Shown: positions 21,790-25,631 of the stretch, piece after piece
Position numbering within the stretch: the first letter of the stretch is position 1
Layout: each line of letters starts with the position of its first letter
Source: JBOHNM01 sp050730675
GTDB lineage: Bacteria; Planctomycetota; Phycisphaerae; Phycisphaerales; UBA1924
Reading direction: 5' to 3'
NCBI GenBank assembly: GCA_050730675.1
Contig: JBOHNM010000047.1
Location: forward strand, 1 to 25,631
DNA length: 25,631 bases
Notes under the pieces: generated by a model
Database searches by the model: none
Seen by the model: the letters and a program-made list of their open reading frames with translations, nothing else
Told to the model about the DNA's origin: nothing
Made by a program: the position numbers and the translations under genes

Positions 21790-23586
21790 TCAGGCTTCCG
21801 CCCCGATGACCTGCGCCTTGGCCGCAAGGTCGGCCGGCTTCTCGTACCAGAACGGGCCGACGGCCAGGCTGTCCATGCGTGTGCGGGCGAAGCACGCGAT
21901 CGCTTGCTGCGGCGTGTGCACGATCGGCTCGTTCTCGTTGAAGCTCGTGTTGAGCAGCACGGGGATGCCCGTACGTGCATCGAACGCCTTGATCAGGTCG
22001 TAGTACAGCGCGTTCTGGTCGCGGCGCACGCTCTGCACACGGCCGGTGTCATCGTCGTGGTTCACCGCCGAGAGCTTCTGCCGCCACTCGGGGCGCGTCT
22101 TGTAGACGATGTTCATGAACGGCACGGTGTGCGAGCCCTCGTAGACCTGGCTCAGCTTCTCTTCCAGGATCGCCGGTGCGAACGGCCGGAACGGTTCGCG
22201 GTTCTTGATGCGGGCGTTCAGGATCGCCTTCATGTCCGGCCAGTTCGGGTTGGCCAGGATCGAGCGGTTGCCCAGTGCACGCGGGCCCCATTCCTCGCGC
22301 CCCTGGAACCACCCGACGATCTTGCCCGAGCACAGCGCATCCAGCGCGTGCTCGATGAGCTGCTCGCGCGTGCATTTCTTGAACGCGAACCCGCTCTCAC
22401 GCACCGCCTGCTCGCACTGCTCGTCGGTCCAGCCCGTGCCCCAGTAGGCGTTGATCATCTCCGGCACGCGCGGCACGCCGAGCTTGGCGTGCAGCACATA
22501 CGCCGCAGCACCAAAGCCCGTGCCGTCATCACCCGCCGCCGGATGGATGTAAATGCGATCGACGATCTTCTCCATCACCAGCCGGCCGTTGGCCACCCCG
22601 TTGAGAGCGCACCCGCCCGACAGCACCACGTCGCGGATCCCCGTGTGGGCGATGGCGTCCTTGACGATCTCGAGGTACACCTCTTCGAACCGCTTCTGGA
22701 TCGACGCCGCCATGTCGTTGTCACGCTGCGTCAGCGGAGCCTTGCGGTGACGCCCGGGGCCGAAGAGCTTCTCCACCGCGTCGGACCACATCCGCGGCAT
22801 CATGATCTCACCGTCCACCACCGCGCCGAACGTCCGCTCGGCGTGGTCGGAGACTTTCGAATAAGTTGTGAAGTACTCGGGGTTCAGACGCACGCCCTTG
22901 GCCGGGTCCCACCATACAAAACGCCGCAGCTCGTCGAGGTACTTGGGCTGGCCGTACGCCGCCAGCCCCATCACCTTGTACTCCTCGCCGAACTTGTTGA
23001 ACCCGATGAATCCACACAAAGTTGTGTAAAAGATGCCCAGCGAGTGCGGTGGGTGCGTGCGGTGCAGCACGTCGATCTTGTTCCCCTCGCACCGGCCCAG
23101 CATTACCGAACACCAGTCGCCCGAGCCGTCGATGCTGACCGCCGTGGCCCGCTCGAACGACGAGCAGAAGAACGAACTGGCGATGTGCGCCAGGTGGTGC
23201 TCCACGTTGTGCGTCGTCGCGCGGAACTGCACGCCCGGCACGCCGATCTGCTCCGCCAAGCTCGCCACCGCCTCGGACTTCTCGCGGTTGACGCCCATCC
23301 TCACCAGCGCCATATCGAAACCCACGCGCGGGTTCTTGGCGATGAACGCCAGCTTGGCGCCCTTGTTGGCGTACGGGTCGCGGGCCAAGGCCACATCGGT
23401 CACGTCGCCGATCGAAGCGCCGGCAATCCGCAGGACCTCCTTGATCGCCTCGCGCGGGAAGACCGCGCAGTGCTTCAGCCGGTTGATCCGCTCCTCGCAG
23501 ATCCCCGCGATCACCCCCGACTTGTTCATCAGGACCGCCGAAGAGTCCGGGTGCGACGAGTTGAGCCCGAGGACGAGTGGTTCCAT
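21790..23586 (-). CDS. NodU/CmcH-type carbamoyltransferase
   Basis: A 598-residue enzyme that transfers a carbamoyl group from carbamoyl phosphate to a hydroxyl of a sugar or other metabolite, through a carbamoyl-adenylate. The N-terminal Kae1-like domain begins VLGLNSSHPDSSAVLM. HNVEHHLAHIASSFF (His130, 131 and 134) forms the metal site and AVSIDGSGDW the ATP region. LSGGCALNGVANG and HPAAGDDGTGFGAAAY are further family motifs. The C-terminal domain contains WFQGREEWGPRALGNRSILA and TGIPVLLNTSFNENEPIV. Length is normal. It lies 184 bases downstream of carB on the same strand. No glycosylation, polyketide or antibiotic genes flank it. The acceptor is unknown. Confidence 0.93.
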   Translation of the reverse strand: MEPLVLGLNSSHPDSSAVLMNKSGVIAGICEERINRLKHCAVFPREAIKEVLRIAGASIGDVTDVALARDPYANKGAKLAFIAKNPRVGFDMALVRMGVNREKSEAVASLAEQIGVPGVQFRATTHNVEHHLAHIASSFFCSSFERATAVSIDGSGDWCSVMLGRCEGNKIDVLHRTHPPHSLGIFYTTLCGFIGFNKFGEEYKVMGLAAYGQPKYLDELRRFVWWDPAKGVRLNPEYFTTYSKVSDHAERTFGAVVDGEIMMPRMWSDAVEKLFGPGRHRKAPLTQRDNDMAASIQKRFEEVYLEIVKDAIAHTGIRDVVLSGGCALNGVANGRLVMEKIVDRIYIHPAAGDDGTGFGAAAYVLHAKLGVPRVPEMINAYWGTGWTDEQCEQAVRESGFAFKKCTREQLIEHALDALCSGKIVGWFQGREEWGPRALGNRSILANPNWPDMKAILNARIKNREPFRPFAPAILEEKLSQVYEGSHTVPFMNIVYKTRPEWRQKLSAVNHDDDTGRVQSVRRDQNALYYDLIKAFDARTGIPVLLNTSFNENEPIVHTPQQAIACFARTRMDSLAVGPFWYEKPADLAAKAQVIGAEA

Positions 23587-23770
23587 GGTCTAGGCCGCCG
23601 ACTAACAGGTCAAAAAAATGGGAAGGACGATGCTAGGTGCAGGGCCTTTCACCGTCGCCCCGACCGACCGCTGATAACGAATCCTGTACATCGGCCCCGC
23701 CCCGACCCCGAATCACCCCGGACCACCCGGTTGCGGCACGCCGACAGCGACTCTTCGCGCAGTTCTTGCT

Positions 23771-25631
<1,861 letters not shown>

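Noticed and set aside
18389..23586. Biosynthetic cluster combining acetyltransferase, sugar kinase, amidotransferase and carbamoyltransferase
   Set aside because: The genes appear to have separate promoters, differ in strand, are mixed with tRNA synthetase and DNA repair genes, and no core synthase is present.
23587..23770. Regulatory RNA or terminator between carB and the carbamoyltransferase
   Set aside because: A T-run before TTGACC is present on the minus strand, but no convincing hairpin precedes it and no conserved fold could be recognised.

Overview
The window looks like chromosomal DNA of a GC-rich diderm bacterium. The best guess is a planctomycete, probably of the class Phycisphaerae. 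The evidence is two outer-membrane porins ending in phenylalanine, membrane proteins carrying the CxxCGYxLxGLPxxxxCPECG-type zinc knuckle common in planctomycete genomes, an insertion-bearing glutamyl-tRNA synthetase, and many genes that seem to start without a leader. The taxon is inferred from these traits and was not tested by phylogeny. Gene content is mostly core metabolism and translation. No phage, transposon, CRISPR array, tRNA or rRNA was seen.

Layout. (1) 38-3167, minus strand: phoB, phoR and a small translationally coupled gene form a two-component operon. Below it lie an 83-residue protein and a small SEC-C protein whose zinc motif is broken by an apparent one-base frameshift. (2) 3168-3639: a 472-base divergent regulatory region. 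(3) 3640-6774, plus strand: two tandem paralogous porins, each followed by a strong hairpin terminator. Their place beside phoBR suggests phosphate or anion uptake. (4) 6806-13348, minus strand: argS, a membrane-anchored iron/B12-type binding protein, a distant BshC-like protein, a family 2 glycosyltransferase and a zinc-knuckle membrane protein. (5) 13427-21768, mostly plus strand: gltX, a small zinc-knuckle membrane protein, glnS overlapping a GNAT acetyltransferase, a PfkB-family sugar kinase, a class I glutamine amidotransferase and an HhH-GPD DNA glycosylase. One small membrane protein at 15668-16195 runs the other way. (6) 21790-25631, minus strand: a NodU/CmcH-type carbamoyltransferase downstream of carB, which is cut by the window edge. 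CarB makes carbamoyl phosphate, the carbamoyl donor used by carbamoyltransferases of this family.

The most striking pattern is in the start sites. Ten genes have a TANNNT hexamer only 5-9 bases before the start codon and no Shine-Dalgarno sequence, which fits leaderless transcription. Genes inside the phoBR operon and genes with long leaders (phoB, phoR, the coupled small gene, both porins, the glycosyltransferase) instead carry Shine-Dalgarno sequences. No clearly new multi-gene system is evident. The most useful leads are the leaderless signal, the SEC-C frameshift, the GltX insertion, the operator-like repeat before the sugar kinase, and the porin pair beside phoBR.
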